Shown: piece after piece, positions 25,346 through 34,159 of the stretch | Layout of the letters: each line of letters begins with the position of its first letter | How positions within the stretch are numbered: position 1 is the first letter of the stretch | Origin: Amycolatopsis solani | GTDB lineage: Bacteria > Actinomycetota > Actinomycetes > Mycobacteriales > Pseudonocardiaceae | Direction of reading: 5' to 3' | Length of the DNA stretch: 64,000 nucleotides | Assembly (NCBI RefSeq): GCF_033441515.1 | Contig: NZ_JAWQJT010000004.1 | Coordinates: forward strand, 62,001-126,000 | Program-made: the position numbers and the translations under genes | Notes under the pieces: model-generated | Seen by the model: only the letters and a program-made list of their open reading frames with translations | What the model was told of the DNA's origin: nothing | The model's database searches: none

Positions 25346-26665
25346 CTATTCGCGTACTCCGGCCGACGGCAGCTTCAGGTCCGGCGTAGAAACGGCGTCC
25401 CGCCGCACCGTCTCGCGGGCGAAGTAAACCGAGACAAGCGTGATACAGCCCAGGAAAACGAGGTACAGCGAGATGGGCCAGGAGGCGCCGGTGGCCGCCA
25501 AAAGCGCCGTCGCGATGAGCGGCGAAAGGCCGCCGGCGAAGACCGACGCGAACTCGTGGCCCAGGGCGATGGCGCTGTAGCGGGACGTCTTGCCGAACAG
25601 CTCGGTGAAGAAGCTCGGCTGGGTGCCGATCATGGCTCCGTGGCCGATGCCGATGGCGGTGATGAAGGCCAGCCAGACGAGCGCGGGGGTTCCGGTGTCC
25701 AGCAGCCAGAAGAACGGGAACGCCAAGACGATGAGGGTCGCCGCTCCGGCCATGTAGACCGGGCGGCGGCCGATGCGGTCGGACAACGCACCGAAGCCGA
25801 CCATCGAGGCGGCTTCCACGATGTTCGCGACGATGATCCCGGTCAGCAGCAGGCCGTTGCCGACCCCGATGTGCTTGCCGTAGGCGAGGGAGAAGACCAG
25901 GAAGATGTACGAGGAGCCGTTCTCCGCCAGGCGGGCGCCCATCGTGATCAGGATGGCACGCGGGTGGGTGCGTAGGGCGTGCAGGATCGGCAGCCGTTGC
26001 TTGTCGCCCTTGTGCTGGACGCTCCGGAACTCCGGTGTCTCCTCGATCTTCAGGCGGATGACGAGGCCGACCAGTGCGGGAACGGCTCCGAGGAGGAAGG
26101 GCAGCCGCCAGCCCCAGGACAGGAACGCCTCGTCGGGCAGCGTCTGGACCGCGGCGAAGACCGCGGCGGAGGTGATGAAGCCGAGGTTGATGCCGACCTG
26201 GCTCCAGGCCGAATAGAAGCCGCGGCGTCCCGCGGGGGCGTGCTCGGTGATCATGAGGACGCTTCCGCCCCACTCGCCGCCGACCGCGATGCCCTGGAGC
26301 AGGCGCAGCAGGATGAGCAGGATCGGCGCCCACGCACCGATCTGCGCGTAGGTGGGCAGGAGTCCGATGAGGAAGGTGGTGAAGCCCATGACCATCAACG
26401 TGATCACGAGCATGGGTTTGCGGCCCAGCCGGTCGCCGAAGTGACCGAAGATGATCCCGCCGAGGGGGCGGGCCGCGAAGCCGACGGCGAAGGTGCCGAA
26501 GGAGGCCAGGGTGCCGGCGAGGGGGCTGGCATGGGGGAAGAAGAGGGTGCCGAGCACCAGGGCGGAAGCGGTGCCGTAGAGGAAGAAGTCGTACCACTCG
26601 AGTGCGGTTCCGGTCAGGCTGGCGATGGCGACCTTGCGGATGGACTGCGGTGCGGTGGGGCTCAT
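25346..26665 (-). CDS. MFS transporter, metabolite:H+ symporter (MHS) type
   Basis: 439 aa, 12 helices. MHS-family marks are EWYDFFLYGTA in helix 1, FGHFGDRLGRKPML as motif A, and LLQGIAVGGEWGGSVL in helix 4. MHS members such as ShiA, KgtP and dicarboxylate carriers import organic acids with protons. It follows the acyl-CoA ligase by 46 bp and is the last gene of the second catabolic operon, so it probably imports that operon's growth substrate. Confidence 0.87.
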   Translation of the reverse strand: MSPTAPQSIRKVAIASLTGTALEWYDFFLYGTASALVLGTLFFPHASPLAGTLASFGTFAVGFAARPLGGIIFGHFGDRLGRKPMLVITLMVMGFTTFLIGLLPTYAQIGAWAPILLILLRLLQGIAVGGEWGGSVLMITEHAPAGRRGFYSAWSQVGINLGFITSAAVFAAVQTLPDEAFLSWGWRLPFLLGAVPALVGLVIRLKIEETPEFRSVQHKGDKQRLPILHALRTHPRAILITMGARLAENGSSYIFLVFSLAYGKHIGVGNGLLLTGIIVANIVEAASMVGFGALSDRIGRRPVYMAGAATLIVLAFPFFWLLDTGTPALVWLAFITAIGIGHGAMIGTQPSFFTELFGKTSRYSAIALGHEFASVFAGGLSPLIATALLAATGASWPISLYLVFLGCITLVSVYFARETVRRDAVSTPDLKLPSAGVRE

Positions 26666-26711
26666 CTCGTCACCTCTGGATGAAGACGGTGGTCAGGTTC
26701 GGTGGCGGATA

Positions 26712-28313
26712 TCAAGGGCCGGGAACGGGGCCCGCGGTGTGCTGGTTTCGCCGCAGGACGACGCCGGCCGCCTCGCGGTCCCAGTCGGCGCGGTCGGCTC
26801 CCCACTCCCGCAGCAAGGTCTTGCGCACCTTGCCGTTCTCGGTCAGCGGCAGTTCCGGGCACAGCGCCACGAAACGGGGAATCGCGTAGTAAGCCAGCCG
26901 GGGCTCGCAAAAGGACACCAGCTCGGCGAAGTCGATCTGCTGCCCCTCGGCCGGGACCACGGCGGCCATCACCTCGTCCTCGCCGAGTTCGGAGTCCACC
27001 GCGTACACCGCGACGTCACGGACGCCGGGGTGCTGCGCGAGGACGCTCTCGACCTCGACGGAGGAGATGTTCTCGCCGCGACGGCGGATCACGTCCTTGA
27101 TGCGGTCGACGAACCTGATCCAGCCGTCCGCTTCGATCACCATCCGGTCGCCGGTGTGGAACCACAGGTCCTGCCACGCGGCGACGGTGGCCTCGGGCAT
27201 GCGGTGGTAACCGGAGGCGAAGGCGAAGGGTTGTTCGCTGCGCAGCAGCAGTTCCCCCGGTGTGCCGGGGGGAACGTCGAGTCCGTGCTCGTCGACGATC
27301 CGGGCGGAGAACCCCTCCTGGAGGCGTCCGACGAAACCCGGCCGTTGTTCGGTCCGGCTCGCGGAGATCACGGCGTTGGTCTCGGTCGAGCCGTAGCCGT
27401 CGATGAGGACGACACCGAACCGCTCCTCGAACTCCCGGAGCAGCCCGGCGGGGGTGGCCGGCGCCAGTGCCGCGGTCACCCGGTGCGCCCGGTCGCGCTC
27501 TCCGGGCGCCCGGCCCGCCAGGATGCTGATCATGGCACCCAGCAGGTAGGTGAAGGTCGCCCCACTGGCCGCCACGTCCGACCAGAAGCCGGAGGCGGAG
27601 AAGCGCGGGCCGATGACGTACTCGGCCCCGCTGACCAGCGCCTGGCTGAAGGCATTGAGCGCGTTCGTGTGGAACAGCGGCAGGCAGGTGTGCAGCACGT
27701 CGGCCGAGGTGATGCCGAGCTGCGCGGTGACGTTGCGGCCCCACCAGTAAAACTGGGCGTGCGGGCAGACGACTCCCTTGGAGACCCCGGTGGTGCCCGA
27801 GGTGTAGAGGATCACCGCGGGATCGCCCGGGCCGACCGCCGCCGGCTCCACGGCGCGGTCGCCGTCCGGGATCAGGTCGACGGGAACCGGTAGCACCGAG
27901 GCGACCTCGCTCTTGTCCAGCAGCCAGATCTGGCGCAGCTCGGCGGTGCCCGGCAGCGCCTCCACCTGGGCGAGGAAAGGGTTTTCCAGCACCAGCAGTT
28001 CCGCTTGCGAGTTGCTCAGGATGTGGTGGAGCTGCTCGCCCCGCGCGGCGGTGTTGATCGGCACCGCGACGGCCCCGATCCACGCGCAGCCCAGAATGAG
28101 ATCCAGCAGCTCGACCCGGTTGGACGCCATCAGCGCCACCCGGTCTCCCCGCTCCACCCCGTGGTCGCGCAGCAGGCCGCCCGCGACGGCGACGCGCTCC
28201 AGCATCTGCGCGGCGGTCCGCTGCGTGTCCCCGCAGCGCAGCAGCACGCTGTCCGGGGTGGACTCCGCGCGCCAGCGCAGCAGTCCGGAGACGCTCGCAC
28301 GGCTGAGGTTCAT
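26712..28313 (-). CDS. AMP-forming acyl-CoA synthetase
   Basis: 533 aa. ANL-superfamily motifs in order: YTSGTTGVSKGVV (P-loop A3, about 169-181), GYGSTETN (A5), WFHTGDRMV (A7), RIKDVIRRRGENIS (hinge A8) and ENGKVRKTLL with the A10 Lys. It activates a carboxylic acid to its CoA thioester. Its start overlaps the DUF35 gene. Next to a thiolase-like/DUF35 pair, it likely supplies the acyl-CoA that this pair cleaves. Relatives include crotonobetaine and aryl-acid ligases; the acid is not defined. Confidence 0.85.
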   Translation of the reverse strand: MNLSRASVSGLLRWRAESTPDSVLLRCGDTQRTAAQMLERVAVAGGLLRDHGVERGDRVALMASNRVELLDLILGCAWIGAVAVPINTAARGEQLHHILSNSQAELLVLENPFLAQVEALPGTAELRQIWLLDKSEVASVLPVPVDLIPDGDRAVEPAAVGPGDPAVILYTSGTTGVSKGVVCPHAQFYWWGRNVTAQLGITSADVLHTCLPLFHTNALNAFSQALVSGAEYVIGPRFSASGFWSDVAASGATFTYLLGAMISILAGRAPGERDRAHRVTAALAPATPAGLLREFEERFGVVLIDGYGSTETNAVISASRTEQRPGFVGRLQEGFSARIVDEHGLDVPPGTPGELLLRSEQPFAFASGYHRMPEATVAAWQDLWFHTGDRMVIEADGWIRFVDRIKDVIRRRGENISSVEVESVLAQHPGVRDVAVYAVDSELGEDEVMAAVVPAEGQQIDFAELVSFCEPRLAYYAIPRFVALCPELPLTENGKVRKTLLREWGADRADWDREAAGVVLRRNQHTAGPVPGP

Positions 28314-28621
28314 GACATCTCCTCTCGGGGCAGGCTGATCGGCGGTACGAAGGCGACGGGACGGCCGGACGCGCCGGGGTCGTCGGTGAGCTCCACGACG
28401 TCCCCGGGCTCGACCGCGCCGTGCAGCCTGGCCACGAGCAGCGGTTCGGGGTCACAGGCCACCGACGCGATGACGACGTCGCCGAGGTGGGTCAGCTGCT
28501 CGACCACCCCGCGCTCGACGCTGACCGGCACCAGGTCGGCGCCCCCGCAGCGGGGGCACATCAGGCGGGCGGGGAACCATCGGCCACCGCACGTCCGGCA
28601 GTTCTGCACGAGCACGCTCAT
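28310..28621 (-). CDS. DUF35 (zinc-ribbon/OB-fold) partner of thiolase-like protein
   Basis: 103 aa from ATG 28621. The N-terminal zinc ribbon is CRTCGGRWFPARLMCPRCGG, followed by an OB-fold (VERGVVEQLTHLGDVVIASV, VEPGDVVELTD). Such proteins pair with adjacent thiolase-like proteins, for example in steroid side-chain aldolases (Ltp2-DUF35) and BbsA/BbsB. The gene overlaps the thiolase-like gene (4 bp) upstream and the ligase gene downstream, consistent with a 1:1 complex. Confidence 0.85.
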   Translation of the reverse strand: MSVLVQNCRTCGGRWFPARLMCPRCGGADLVPVSVERGVVEQLTHLGDVVIASVACDPEPLLVARLHGAVEPGDVVELTDDPGASGRPVAFVPPISLPREEMS

Positions 28622-29793
28622 CCGGCTGCCTCCAGGAGCCCGGCGGTGGCACACGCGCCGTAGCGGTAGAGCACCATCCCGTATCCGCTGAACAGACCGA
28701 GCCGGGCAGCGACCTGCCGCTCCCCCGCCTGGCCGCGCAGCTGTCGCACGACCTCCACGAGTCCGTGCATGCCTCCCGCGGAACCCGGCTGGCCCGCCGA
28801 GAGCTGCCCGCCGGAGGTGTTGACCGCGAGCTCGCGGGTGGCGAGCCGCTCGGCGACGAAAGCCGGCAGCTCACCCCCGGCGACCAGGCCGAGATCCTTG
28901 AGCTGGGCCAGCGCCATGGCCGGGTAGTCGTCGTACACGCTGACCACGTCGACGTCGGCGGGCCCACGGCCGGCGGCCGCCCACAGCTCGGGCGCGCAGT
29001 CGGCCAAGCCGGTGACCAGTCCGTCGCCGGTCTGGTCATCGGTGTTGTAGCGGGCCGAGACGCCCAGCACCCTGGCTCGTCGCATGCCCGCGGCCCGTTC
29101 GTCGGCCGCGACCACCACGGCGTCGGCACCCGTGACCGGCGGGACGCAGTCGTACCGGCCGAGGGGTTCGGCGACCATGGGCGCGTTCAGGTAGTCGTCG
29201 AGCGTCAGTGGCTGGCGGTAGACGGCCCCGGGGTTGAGCGATGCCCATTCCCGTTGAGCCACCGCGAGCCGCCCGTAGTCGGTACGGGTGAGCCCCTCGG
29301 CGGCCATCTGACGCTGGGTCAGCAGGGCGAAGAGGGCGTTCGGGCCGAGCATGTCGAGCGGCACCAGCTGCTCGGCGGTCGCCCGGTTGTATTCGGCCAC
29401 CATCTTGAGGTGCACCTGCTGGTCCATCAGGTCGCCGGCCACGAGCACCACGACCGAGGCGTCGCCGGACTCCACGGCCCGCACGGCGTGCTGCAGCATC
29501 GTGCCCGCGCTCGCCCCGCCGTTGGTGTCCTGCATCAGCCAGCGCAGCCGCAGACCGAGCCGCCAGGCCAGGTCGACGGCGTGGTCCGGACCGAGGGTGA
29601 AGCTGCAGGCCCCGAAGCCGTCGACCTCGGAGGCCTGGATGTTCGCATCGGCGAGAGCGCGGCGGACGGCGTCGGCGAGCACCCCGTCCGTGGTCGTACC
29701 GGACGCCGGATGCCGGGTGTAGGGCGACTCCCCGGCGCCGATGACGGAGACGCCGTCGGGACGCCTCAGTGCCCGAAGGCTTCCTGCAGCCAC
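28618..29793 (-). CDS. Thiolase-like protein (Ltp/BbsB-type, lacks classical Cys/His motifs)
   Basis: 391 aa from GTG 29793, overlapping the ThDP enzyme gene by 28 bp. A longer minus-strand frame reaching 29913 lies inside that gene. The fold is shown by VSVIGAGESPYTRH, VDGFGACSFTLG and the C-terminal NTSGGQLSAG. Where thiolases carry the nucleophilic Cys there is NGGASAGTML, and the usual GHP motif reads GQP. This matches lipid-transfer-protein aldolases that act with DUF35 proteins and cleave beta-hydroxyacyl-CoA by a retro-aldol reaction. That reaction is inferred from the family and from the DUF35 neighbour. Confidence 0.75.
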   Translation of the reverse strand: MAAGSLRALRRPDGVSVIGAGESPYTRHPASGTTTDGVLADAVRRALADANIQASEVDGFGACSFTLGPDHAVDLAWRLGLRLRWLMQDTNGGASAGTMLQHAVRAVESGDASVVVLVAGDLMDQQVHLKMVAEYNRATAEQLVPLDMLGPNALFALLTQRQMAAEGLTRTDYGRLAVAQREWASLNPGAVYRQPLTLDDYLNAPMVAEPLGRYDCVPPVTGADAVVVAADERAAGMRRARVLGVSARYNTDDQTGDGLVTGLADCAPELWAAAGRGPADVDVVSVYDDYPAMALAQLKDLGLVAGGELPAFVAERLATRELAVNTSGGQLSAGQPGSAGGMHGLVEVVRQLRGQAGERQVAARLGLFSGYGMVLYRYGACATAGLLEAAG

Positions 29794-31415
29794 CAGGACC
29801 CCCCATCCGAGGTGATCTTGGCGTCCAGCACCAAGGGACGGACGGGACCGGCCGACAGCCACTCCTTCACCGCGTGGACGTCCTCGGGCCGCCGGACGGT
29901 CAGCGCCTCGCACCCGTGTCCCCGGGCGAGCGCCGCGATGTCCACGTCGGGGAAGGTCACCGAGTCGACGCCGCTCGCGTCGGACCCGAAGTGGTGCACC
30001 TCGGCGCCGTACATGGCGTCGTTGTAGACGACGATCACCATGGGCAGACCCAGCCGGACGGCGGTCTCGAGCTCCGAGAGGCCCATCAGGAAGCCGCCGT
30101 CACCGCAGCCGGCCACGGGCAGCCGGTCGGGCCGCGCCAGCGCGGCCCCGATCGCGGTCGCCAGGCCCAGGCCGACGGACTGGAACGCCTGGGTGAAGCA
30201 GAACCCGTACTCGTCGGGCACGTCGAGGTACATGCTCGGGTAGCCGAGGAAGTTGCCCGAGTCCACGGAAACGATCCGCTCGGCGGGCAGGATGTCGTTG
30301 AGCGCGGCGGTCAGGCCGCGCGGGTCGACCCGCCCGTCCCCCGACGCGTCTTCGAAGCCGATCTGGTTCCAGCGCAGGCCGGACCGGATCCGCTCGGCCA
30401 CCTCCGGTGTGCGGTAACCCGTGCGCCCGCCGGGCGAGTTCGCCCGCAGCCACGCGGCCGTCGCCCGTGCCGTTCCCGCGACCCCGCCCCACAGACCGAG
30501 GTCCACGTCCCGGTGTACGCCGATGGCCTCCGGGTCGAGGTCGATCTGGACCACGGTCGCGTCCGGCGCGATGAGCCTGCCGTGCCGCATGGTCCACATG
30601 TTCAGTGCGCAACCGAAGCCCACCAGCAGGTCGGCGCCGGAGATGAGTTCGGCCGTCAGTGGCGAGGAGAAGCCACCGGAGACGTCGATGTTCCAGTCGT
30701 CGCCGTTGAACATCCCGCGCGAGACGGCGGAGGTGGCGAGGAGCGCGCCCGCTTCAGCGGCCAGTTCGCGGACGGCGTCCCGGGAGCCCGGGGACCGGCC
30801 GCCGCGTCCGACGACGAAGACCGGCCGTTCGGCGCGTTCCAGCAGCTGCGCGAACGTGGCGATCTCGCTGTCGTCGGGCCGCGGTTCGACGACCCGGCGG
30901 TGCTCCCGGGCCGAACCCTCCGCTTCCAGGAGCGCGTCCTGCACGTCGAGCGGGACGTTGAGGACGACCGTGCGCCGCTGGTTGCGGCAGATCGCGAAGG
31001 CCTGGGCCACATCGTCGAGGGCGGTCCGGGGAGACCGGACGCGCAGGGCGACCGCCCCGATCCCGACGGCGATCGCCGCCTGGTCGAGCGCGAAGTTCGA
31101 CTTGGGGTCGGTGGCTTCGGCGGTCAGCACCAGCAGCGGCGTCCGGCTCTTCGCGGCCTCGGTGATGCCGGTGAGGGCGTTCGTGTAACCGCAGCCCTGG
31201 TGCAGGGAGAGCACGGCGACCTCGTCGGACATCCGGGCGTACGCGTCCGCCATGGTGGCCGCGCCGCCTTCGTGACGAGCGGCGACGAAGCGGGCGCCGC
31301 CGCGCACCATCGCGTCGGTGAAGTGGAAGTTGCCGCTGCCGACCACCCCGAAGACCGCACGGACTCCGAGGTCGGTGAGCTGCCGGCCGATGGCCTCGTG
31401 GACGAGCATGGTCAC
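29766..31415 (-). CDS. Thiamine-diphosphate-dependent decarboxylase/lyase
   Basis: 549 aa from GTG 31415 (GTGA overlap with the cyclase gene); ATG 31409 is possible. The catalytic Glu is in RHEGGAATMADAYAR (about residue 49). The ThDP/Mg motif is GCGDGGFLMGLS to IVVYNDAMYG (about 435-466). The three-domain layout and length fit acetolactate synthase, benzoylformate decarboxylase and related lyases. Beside a cyclase/isatin-hydrolase-like gene, an aryl-2-oxo-acid decarboxylase (for example isatinate to 2-aminobenzaldehyde) is an attractive but unproven role. Confidence 0.8.
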   Translation of the reverse strand: MTMLVHEAIGRQLTDLGVRAVFGVVGSGNFHFTDAMVRGGARFVAARHEGGAATMADAYARMSDEVAVLSLHQGCGYTNALTGITEAAKSRTPLLVLTAEATDPKSNFALDQAAIAVGIGAVALRVRSPRTALDDVAQAFAICRNQRRTVVLNVPLDVQDALLEAEGSAREHRRVVEPRPDDSEIATFAQLLERAERPVFVVGRGGRSPGSRDAVRELAAEAGALLATSAVSRGMFNGDDWNIDVSGGFSSPLTAELISGADLLVGFGCALNMWTMRHGRLIAPDATVVQIDLDPEAIGVHRDVDLGLWGGVAGTARATAAWLRANSPGGRTGYRTPEVAERIRSGLRWNQIGFEDASGDGRVDPRGLTAALNDILPAERIVSVDSGNFLGYPSMYLDVPDEYGFCFTQAFQSVGLGLATAIGAALARPDRLPVAGCGDGGFLMGLSELETAVRLGLPMVIVVYNDAMYGAEVHHFGSDASGVDSVTFPDVDIAALARGHGCEALTVRRPEDVHAVKEWLSAGPVRPLVLDAKITSDGGSWWLQEAFGH

Positions 31416-32218
31416 TGGACGTCTCCGTTCTCTACGAGGGCCAGGATTCGCGCCGGACTGCCGGACCCACCGGCGATGCGGAGCGGGGCGACGATCAGGA
31501 CGGCGCCGGTGACGGGCAGCCGGTCGAGGTTCTGCAGCTGGGTGACGCCGTACTTGCCCGCGCCCAGCAGGTGGTGGTGCACCGGGAACTGCGGGGTGAA
31601 GGTGAACGCCTGCCCGGCGTCGGTCCCGACCGTCTCCACCCCGAGCCCGACAATCGGTGCCTCGTCCGCCAGCCAGCGCGCGCATCCGGCCGTGATGCCG
31701 GGCGTGTGCGGCCCGCTCTCGTCGGCGTTGAGGAACAGCTGCTGGTCGTGCGAGCGCGCGGCCCAGCCGGTCCGGTAGAGCAGCCAGCCGCCCTCCGGCA
31801 GCGGGCCGTGGTGGTGCTGCCACTCCTCGAGGTGCTCGACCGTCAGCAGGAAGTCCGGGTCGGCGGCGCACTCGGCGGACTTGTCGATCACGACGGCGGG
31901 AGCGGCCAGGTGCCGGACCGGTACGTGCGCGACGTCCCCCTGCTCGGCGCCGGTGATCCAGTGGCACGGCGCGTCGAAGTGGGTGCCCACGTGCTCACCG
32001 GTGTGGATGGCGTTCTGGTAGGACGTGCGCCCCCGCTCGTCGTACCGGGCCAGCTCCTCCAGCTCGAAGCGGGGGATCGGCACCATGTCCGGTGGGAGGT
32101 CGAGCACCGGCGTCGACGGCGACAAGAGGGCGGTCAGGTCGACCACCTCGACGCCGCCGGACGCCAGCGCGGACGTCAGGCCGCCCAGCGGGCTCTCTGC
32201 GGTGGGTGTCCAAGACAT
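31412..32218 (-). CDS. Cyclase-family metal hydrolase (kynurenine formamidase / isatin hydrolase type)
   Basis: 268 aa from ATG 32218; GTG 32224 also possible. The metal-binding HTGEHVGTHFDAPCHW (HxGTHxDxPxH, about residues 72-87) and TGWAAR define the cyclase family, which includes kynurenine formamidase and isatin hydrolase. Both substrates are ortho-amino-aryl compounds, which suits an island that also encodes 3-hydroxyanthranilate breakdown. It is the first gene of the second catabolic operon, divergent from the LysR gene. Which substrate is used cannot be read from the motif alone. Confidence 0.8.
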   Translation of the reverse strand: MSWTPTAESPLGGLTSALASGGVEVVDLTALLSPSTPVLDLPPDMVPIPRFELEELARYDERGRTSYQNAIHTGEHVGTHFDAPCHWITGAEQGDVAHVPVRHLAAPAVVIDKSAECAADPDFLLTVEHLEEWQHHHGPLPEGGWLLYRTGWAARSHDQQLFLNADESGPHTPGITAGCARWLADEAPIVGLGVETVGTDAGQAFTFTPQFPVHHHLLGAGKYGVTQLQNLDRLPVTGAVLIVAPLRIAGGSGSPARILALVENGDVQ

Positions 32219-32272
32219 GGCCACATCATTTGGCAGAGATCCGGCCTTGACTAATGCTTCTCCGGTCGGCGC

Positions 32273-32290
32273 TATGCATGATTGGGTATA
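32273..32290. promoter_or_regulatory. LysR-type box, copy 2
   Basis: TATGCATGATTGGGTATA has TAT/ATA ends and the core TGATTGGG. It lies between the divergent cyclase (start 32218) and LysR (start 32329) genes. It shares 13 of 18 bases with the element at 22142-22159. Position next to the regulator gene is classical for LysR autoregulation. Confidence 0.55.
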
Positions 32291-32328
32291 CCGGGGCCCA
32301 ACGCTATGTTACAGAGAGATGTCGAGAC

Positions 32329-33276
32329 ATGAACGTGGACCACATCCTGGACGGCAGGCTGAAGCTGCGTCACCTCGTTCTCGTGACCGTCGTGGCCGAC
32401 GAGGGCACCCTGGTCGGCGCCGCCAAGGCAATGCACGTCACCCAGCCGGCCGTGACCCGGAGCCTGCAGGAGATCGAGGCGATCATCGGCGTCGAACTCT
32501 TCGCCAGGGGCCCCCGCGGCGTCCGCCCGACCCAGTACGGCGACATCCTCATCGAGCACGCCCGCGCGGTGGTGGGCACTCTGCAAGCCGCGGCCGGACG
32601 CATCGACGGGCTCCAGCGTCTCGGCATGGAGCCGGTACGGGTCGGAACCATCCTCGCCGGCGCGTACTCCCTGCTGCCGCAGACCCTGATCCGGCTCAAA
32701 AAGGCCCACCCGCACCTCACCGTCTCGGTCGTCGAGGCGATGCCCGAGGAACTCGGCCTGCAACTCTCCCGAGGTGAGGTGGACGTACTGGTCGGCCGGC
32801 TCCAGCCGTCGACCTCGCGCGCCACTCTGCGTCACGTACGGCTCTACGAGGAACCGGTCCGCCTCGTCGTCCGGCACGAGCACCCCTGCCTCGACACACC
32901 CACCAGCGGCATCGAGGACCTCATGGACCTGCCGTGGATCCTGCCGGGCCGCAACAGCCAGCTGCGTCAGGAGATCGACGAACTCTTCGACCGCCGGGGC
33001 CTGCCCCTCCCCGCGAACATCATCGAGTGCTCGACGATCCTCACGCTGCGGGCGGTCCTGGTGGAAACCGACGCCGTCGCCCCACTCCCGATGCTGATCG
33101 GCGCACGGGACCCGCAGCTCGCCGTGCTGCCCTTGGGGCTCGACACGGTGCCGCGCGAAATCGGCATCACCACGATCGCCGACCGGCCGCCGTCCGCGAG
33201 CACCCGGCTCCTGATCAAGGAGATCGTCGCGGTGGCCCGGGGCACCGACCCCGTGCTGCTGGAGGCACAGCGGTGA
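32329..33276 (+). CDS. LysR-family regulator (paralogue of the one at 16886)
   Basis: 315 aa from ATG 32329, preceded by AGAGAG. A longer in-frame start at 32254 would place the operator inside the gene, and alignment with the paralogue favours 32329. HTH: ILDGRLKLRHLVLV then AKAMHVTQPAVTRSLQEIE. The effector domain starts RVGTILAGAYSLLPQ. It is divergent from the cyclase operon and likely controls it, possibly also the 3-hydroxyanthranilate operon through the similar site at 22142. Confidence 0.87.
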   Translation: MNVDHILDGRLKLRHLVLVTVVADEGTLVGAAKAMHVTQPAVTRSLQEIEAIIGVELFARGPRGVRPTQYGDILIEHARAVVGTLQAAAGRIDGLQRLGMEPVRVGTILAGAYSLLPQTLIRLKKAHPHLTVSVVEAMPEELGLQLSRGEVDVLVGRLQPSTSRATLRHVRLYEEPVRLVVRHEHPCLDTPTSGIEDLMDLPWILPGRNSQLRQEIDELFDRRGLPLPANIIECSTILTLRAVLVETDAVAPLPMLIGARDPQLAVLPLGLDTVPREIGITTIADRPPSASTRLLIKEIVAVARGTDPVLLEAQR

Positions 33277-33320
33277 GGGGAGCGTGCTCGTCTGCCCGTC
33301 CTGGATCGAGCTGCGTGGGC

Positions 33321-33584
33321 TCAGCGACTTGGCAGTGCGGGAGCATCAGCCTGGCACATCATCAGCTCACGGGAGCCGTCGGACGAGTAGGCTTTTTGTT
33401 TGCTGACCGCGATGTCCACGAGTTGCGAGACGGTGTCGAACCCATTGTCCCGGACTGACATGCGAACCCATATCGACCCGTCAGCGGAATACTGCCGCCT
33501 GGGCATCCGGACCGAACGACGAGCCGACGTGCACCGAGCCATCCTCACCCCGGCCTGCTCCGTGATCTGCCTCCGCAAACTCAT
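33321..33584 (-). CDS. Hypothetical protein, possibly a C-terminal fragment
   Basis: 87 codons from ATG 33584 with no clear ribosome site. The part after residue 30 looks protein-like (YSADGSIWVRMSVRDNGF, DTVSQLVDIAVSKQ) and resembles the end of a secreted or lipoprotein domain rather than a full protein. The N-terminal 30 residues are Arg-rich and probably not genuine. I do not recognise the family. The remainder of 33277-33604 shows no other feature. Confidence 0.35.
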   Translation of the reverse strand: MSLRRQITEQAGVRMARCTSARRSVRMPRRQYSADGSIWVRMSVRDNGFDTVSQLVDIAVSKQKAYSSDGSRELMMCQADAPALPSR

Positions 33585-33604
33585 TCTTGACCGACCACGC
33601 GGGG

Positions 33605-34159
33605 ATGGCGTTCCCGAAACCTTTGGCGGACACTTCGACGGTGGACAAAGCAGCCGTTCACGCGGAGATGGAGCGAGCGCGCAAAAGCTTCCACGAGCTG
33701 CTCGACGCGGCGAGCGAAAGCGACCTTCGGCGTGCCAGCGCCGGCACGCGGTGGAACAACCGTCAGCTGCTGTTCCACATGCTCCTCGGCTACCTGATCA
33801 TCCGCGCGTTGCTCAGGCTGGTGCGGGTGTTCGGCCGTTTGCCCGACGGAGCCAGCCGCAGGTATGCCCGGCTGCTCAACGCGGGCACCGTGCCGTTCGA
33901 CGCCGTCAACTTCGCCGGTTCCTGGCTCGGCGGCACGGTGATGCCGCGTTCCTGGATGCTGGCGCTGTTCGACCGGACGATCGCGGCACTGCACCGCCGG
34001 CTGGACGGCGAGAGCGACGTCGAACTCGCCCGCGGGATGCACTACCCGACCCGGTGGGACCCGTTCTTCCAGGACTACATGACCTTGGCCGACGTGTACC
34101 GGTTCCCCACCCGGCACTTCGACTTCCACCGCGGCCAGCTGACCGTGCCCCTCGACTAG
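33605..34159 (+). CDS. DinB-like (DinB/YfiT four-helix) protein
   Basis: 184 aa from ATG 33605; a TTG at 33587 is an alternative. It is helical, with the pattern of the DinB/mycothiol-transferase fold: TRWNNRQLLFHMLLGYLI (first metal His, about 57-62) and YRFPTRHFDFHRGQLTVPLD at the end, with two more His. Actinobacterial members use mycothiol or bacillithiol-like thiols or remain uncharacterised. The last four bases overlap the convergent arsenate reductase gene. Location beside arsenic genes might suggest a thiol-linked detoxification role, but this is inference. Confidence 0.65.
   Translation: MAFPKPLADTSTVDKAAVHAEMERARKSFHELLDAASESDLRRASAGTRWNNRQLLFHMLLGYLIIRALLRLVRVFGRLPDGASRRYARLLNAGTVPFDAVNFAGSWLGGTVMPRSWMLALFDRTIAALHRRLDGESDVELARGMHYPTRWDPFFQDYMTLADVYRFPTRHFDFHRGQLTVPLD

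Noticed and set aside
25284..26597. Minus-strand open frame alternative to the MHS transporter
   Set aside because: Arg/His/Pro-rich and without motifs, while the other minus-strand frame over the same bases encodes a clear 12-helix MHS transporter.
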